From Metabacillus rhizolycopersici (lineage in GTDB: Bacteria > Bacillota > Bacilli > Bacillales > Bacillaceae): 64,000 bases of DNA. Every line of letters begins with the position of its first letter. Positions within the stretch are counted from its first letter, which is position 1. The notes below the pieces were generated by a model. The model did no database searches and was not told where the DNA came from. It saw only the letters and a program-made list of their open reading frames with translations. The DNA is taken from assembly GCF_020075705.1 (NCBI RefSeq), contig NZ_JAIQUM010000004.1, forward strand, positions 82,449 to 146,448, written 5' to 3'. This document shows positions 61,485-64,000 of this stretch, piece after piece. The translations under genes were made by a program, and so were the position numbers.

Positions 61485-61663
61485 ATTGGCTTTTTGGCTT
61501 GTTGTAGATGGTAAGTTAGCTGAGTAGTCAGGATAATAGATAATGAATGATCTTTTATTAGAACTTCTACTAACTTTAATAAGTGTAGATTGATATGAAA
61601 TAATTAGTTGCTTTAATGAAAGAGTTTTAAATCAATTATTAGTTAAAGGGGAGAAAACAAACA

Positions 61664-62839
61664 ATGTATACAATTAAAACGTTAAATAATATTGCCGAAT
61701 GTGGACTAAATGTGTTCAACAACGAAAATTACAAAATCGATAATAACAGTGAAAACCCTGATGCTATTGTCCTTCGAAGCTTTAACATGCATGACATGGA
61801 AATTGATAAAAATATCAAAGCCGTCGCACGTGCAGGCGCGGGCGTAAATAATATTCCAGTCAGTGAATACACAGAGCGCGGAATTGTTGTGTTCAATACA
61901 CCAGGTGCAAATGCAAATGCAGTAAAAGAACTTGTGCTAACGACAATAATGGCGTCATCTCGAAACTTATTTGACGGATTGACATGGACAAAGACGTTAG
62001 AAGGTCAAGGTGAGGAGATTCCAAAACTTGTAGAAGCTGGGAAAAAGCAATTTGTCGGTAAAGAAATTAAAGGGAAAACACTTGGTGTTATCGGTTTAGG
62101 AGCAATAGGTGCTCTAGTTGCAAATAATGCGCTCGACTTGGACATGGATGTTATCGGGTTTGACCCGTTTATTTCTGTGGATACGGCTTGGAACCTATCA
62201 CGCAAAGTGCAACGTGCTATGACGATTGAGGAGCTGTTTGCCAACAGTGATTACATTACAGTTCACGTTCCGTTTACGGATAAAACAGGAGGCATGTTTA
62301 ACGAAGAAACTTTTAACATTATGAAACCTGGCGTTCATATTTTGAACTTCTCACGCGGTGAGCTTGTGAATGAAAAAGATATGGCTGTTGCGCTTGAAAG
62401 TGGAATCGTCGGTAAGTATATTACAGACTTCCCGAATGAAAATGTATTGAAAATGAAAAATGCAGTTCCGGTTCCTCATCTTGGTGCATCTACGACGGAA
62501 TCAGAAGAAAATTGTGCGATCATGGCTGCGCGCCAGGTGAAGGAATTTCTTGAAACTGGAAATATCAAAAATTCAGTGAATTTGCCAAATGCTTACCTTC
62601 CATATAAAGGGAAGCGTCGTGTGACAGCGTATCATGAAAACATTCCGAACATGGTCGGTCAAATCACATCTGCCCTGTCAAACTATAACTTGAACATTGC
62701 AGACATGGTCAATAGAAGTAGAGGCAATTACGCATATACGATGATTGACATTGATAACGAAGTAAATGGTGATGTCATTCCTAGTTTGGAAGAAAAAATC
62801 AACCAAATTGAAGGTATCATAAACGTACGAATTATTTAA
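61664..62839 (+). CDS. serA: D-3-phosphoglycerate dehydrogenase, short form with ACT domain
   Basis: A 391-residue NAD-dependent 2-hydroxyacid dehydrogenase, the first step of serine synthesis. Substrate domain: VLRSFNMHD, VARAGAGVNNIPV; NAD motif LGVIGLGAIGALVANNA; catalytic Arg in NFSRGELVNE, Glu in the YITDFPNE region, and His in PHLGASTTESEENCAIMA. The C-terminal ACT domain is about 320-391 (HENIPNMVGQITSALSNYNLNIADM). The short form is normal for this subgroup. GGGGAG lies before the ATG. A glycine riboswitch leader ties it to glycine level. A serC-like gene does not adjoin. Confidence 0.85.
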   Translation: MYTIKTLNNIAECGLNVFNNENYKIDNNSENPDAIVLRSFNMHDMEIDKNIKAVARAGAGVNNIPVSEYTERGIVVFNTPGANANAVKELVLTTIMASSRNLFDGLTWTKTLEGQGEEIPKLVEAGKKQFVGKEIKGKTLGVIGLGAIGALVANNALDLDMDVIGFDPFISVDTAWNLSRKVQRAMTIEELFANSDYITVHVPFTDKTGGMFNEETFNIMKPGVHILNFSRGELVNEKDMAVALESGIVGKYITDFPNENVLKMKNAVPVPHLGASTTESEENCAIMAARQVKEFLETGNIKNSVNLPNAYLPYKGKRRVTAYHENIPNMVGQITSALSNYNLNIADMVNRSRGNYAYTMIDIDNEVNGDVIPSLEEKINQIEGIINVRII

Positions 62840-62844
62840 ACACC

Positions 62845-62886
62845 AAAAAAAGGCTGTTGAGAAAGTTTTTCTCAACAGCCTTTTTT
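62845..62886. terminator. Terminator after serA, possibly part of the IS left end
   Basis: A-rich arm plus GGCTGTTGAGAAA (to 62864) pairs fully with TTTCTCAACAGCC and T6 (62868-62886). GGCTGTTGA-type ends are also common at IS termini, so this hairpin may have arrived with the transposase. Confidence 0.8.
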
Positions 62887-62947
62887 GAGTTTAAGTGAGT
62901 TCTTCCCTGTCAAAACTGCTAGAAAAGAAAAAAAGGAGAGATGCAGG

Positions 62948-64000
62948 ATGATGGGAGCCTTACAGAATCATCGAAATCAAGAAGTAACCGTGTCTGTTGA
63001 ATCATTCGTTCCGGTGGATCATTTTTTGCGTGCTGTGGAAGCCACGATTGATTTTTCATTTATTGAAGAAAAGTTACAACCGTATTATTGTGAAAATAAT
63101 GGAAGACTTTCGATTCATCCCATTACTTTATTTAAAATGATGTTTGTTGGTTATTTTTACGGGATTCGTTCCGAGCGTCAATTAGAGAAAGAAATTGAAA
63201 CGAACATTGCTTATCGATGGTTTTTAGGGTTATCCCTATCAGATAGGGTGCCTCACCATTCAACCATCAGTTTTAACCGACGCACCTGATTCCTCGACAC
63301 TACGATTTTCGAAGAAATTTTTGATGAAATTGTTCATCAAGCCATTGAACATCGAATGGTAGGAGGGCGTATTTTAATGTCAGATTCTACTCATATCAAG
63401 GCAAATGCCAATAAAAATAAATTCATTCGAAAAGTCAAAGAAGAGAATCCGAAAGCGTATTTAGAAGAACTAGAAGCAGCCGTTACAGAAGACCGTATTC
63501 AACACGGAAAAAAGCATTAAAACCGAGAAAGGAAGGCGTTGCCAAACTAAAACAGACGAGAGTGAGTACAACAGATCCCGAAAGTGGTTTTCTCATGCGA
63601 GAGGGAAAACCTAAAGGATTTTTCTATTTAGATCATCGCACAGTGGATGTCAAATATAACATTGTCACAGATACTTTTATTACGGCTGGAAATGTGGCAG
63701 ATTCCTATCCATATTTGGCGCGCCTTCATAAGCAAATCGAGAAATTTCAATTTAATGTAGAAGCTATCGCCTTGGACGCTGGTTATTTTAACAACTATAT
63801 TTGTAAGAAACTCGCAGAACAACATATTTTTACCGTCATGGGTTATCGACGTTTTGGCAACGCCAAAAAGAGCCTGCCTAAGCGTAAGTTTCATTATGTA
63901 GAGGAAAAGGATATATATGCCTGTCCAATGGGATGTATTCTTTCCTATTCCACAACCGACCGTGATGGATATCGTCACTATAAATCAAAGAAAAGTGATT
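62948..64000 (+). pseudogene. IS1182-like transposase, inactivated and cut by the window end
   Basis: From ATG 62948 (AAGGAG upstream) the frame encodes the family N-terminus: FVPVDHFLRAVEATIDFSFI, LQPYYCENNGRLSIHPITLF, SERQLEKEIETNIAYRWFLGL, HHSTISFNRRT. An in-frame TGA (63287) replaces a sense codon, after which FLDTTIFEEIFDEIV and ILMSDSTHIKANANKNKF continue. A frameshift at the A6 run (63508-63513) moves to LKPRKEGVAKLKQTRVSTTD and onward to FYLDHRTVDVKYN and ALDAGYFNN near the edge. DDE residues can be seen (MSDST, DAGY). Two lesions mean no active transposase. The right end lies outside. Confidence 0.85.

Noticed and set aside
1..64000. CRISPR array, rRNA, intact tRNA or prophage
   Set aside because: No regularly spaced repeats, rRNA-like sequence, complete cloverleaf or phage structural genes were found.

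Overview
The window reads as chromosome of an aerobic, endospore-forming, low-GC member of the Bacillaceae. Support comes from AGGAGG-type ribosome sites with frequent TTG and GTG starts, SASP genes (sspH-like, alpha/beta-type), the spore-cortex hydrolase gene cwlJ, a GerPA/GerPF-like protein, a gltC-gltAB locus arranged as in Bacillus subtilis, and a split P-protein (gcvPA/gcvPB). The species cannot be fixed from the sequence alone.

Layout. 1-5.9 kb holds mostly single housekeeping or accessory genes: a VOC-protein tail, a flavin monooxygenase, a GNAT acetyltransferase, nrnB, a membrane-anchored cupredoxin, a ydjO-like zinc-ribbon protein and sspH. 6.3-14.3 kb is a compact seven-gene operon: two TPR-like paralogs, two PaaK-like adenylating enzymes, an amidohydrolase-2 protein, a 3-dehydroquinate-synthase-II homolog and a DhnA-type aldolase. 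The last two resemble the GriH/GriI pair that makes 3-amino-4-hydroxybenzoate. With the ligases and the amidohydrolase they suggest an undescribed Bacillus secondary-metabolite pathway, possibly of benzoxazole type. 14.5-20.1 kb holds a LysM-CAP protein and a divergent transport/hydrolysis unit (MFS transporter and M20 hydrolase against a GAF-PucR regulator).

20.2-33.9 kb is a glycine-utilisation island. A tandem glycine riboswitch precedes an AAT-family permease. A second tandem riboswitch precedes glyA-sdaAB-sdaAA-gcvT-gcvH-gcvPA-gcvPB, followed by lipA, an IscA-like gene, lpd and purU. Together these can import glycine, cleave it, combine a second glycine with the released C1 unit to give serine, deaminate serine to pyruvate, make and recycle the lipoyl cofactor, and vent surplus C1 units as formate. 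A third, single-aptamer glycine riboswitch lies before a serA-like dehydrogenase at 61.3-62.8 kb.

34-43 kb holds spore proteins, small unknowns, DoxX, a secreted 5'-nucleotidase, a nitroreductase, a glycerophosphodiesterase and a LysR regulator. 42.8-50 kb is gltC with gltA-gltB (glutamate synthase), followed by a PAS histidine kinase. 52.8-57 kb is a four-gene molybdenum-hydroxylase operon (CoxG-like, then large, FAD and 2Fe-2S subunits). 57.1-61 kb is spore-related and partly decayed: a FGRPFG-repeat protein, GerPA-like and Tyr-rich small proteins, hmoA with a Fur-like box, a ring-hydroxylase remnant that has lost its Rieske domain, and cwlJ. The window ends inside an inactivated IS1182-like transposase.

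Starts were chosen by ribosome-site position where the longest open frame disagreed with it. All functional calls are from reading motifs; no database search was possible.
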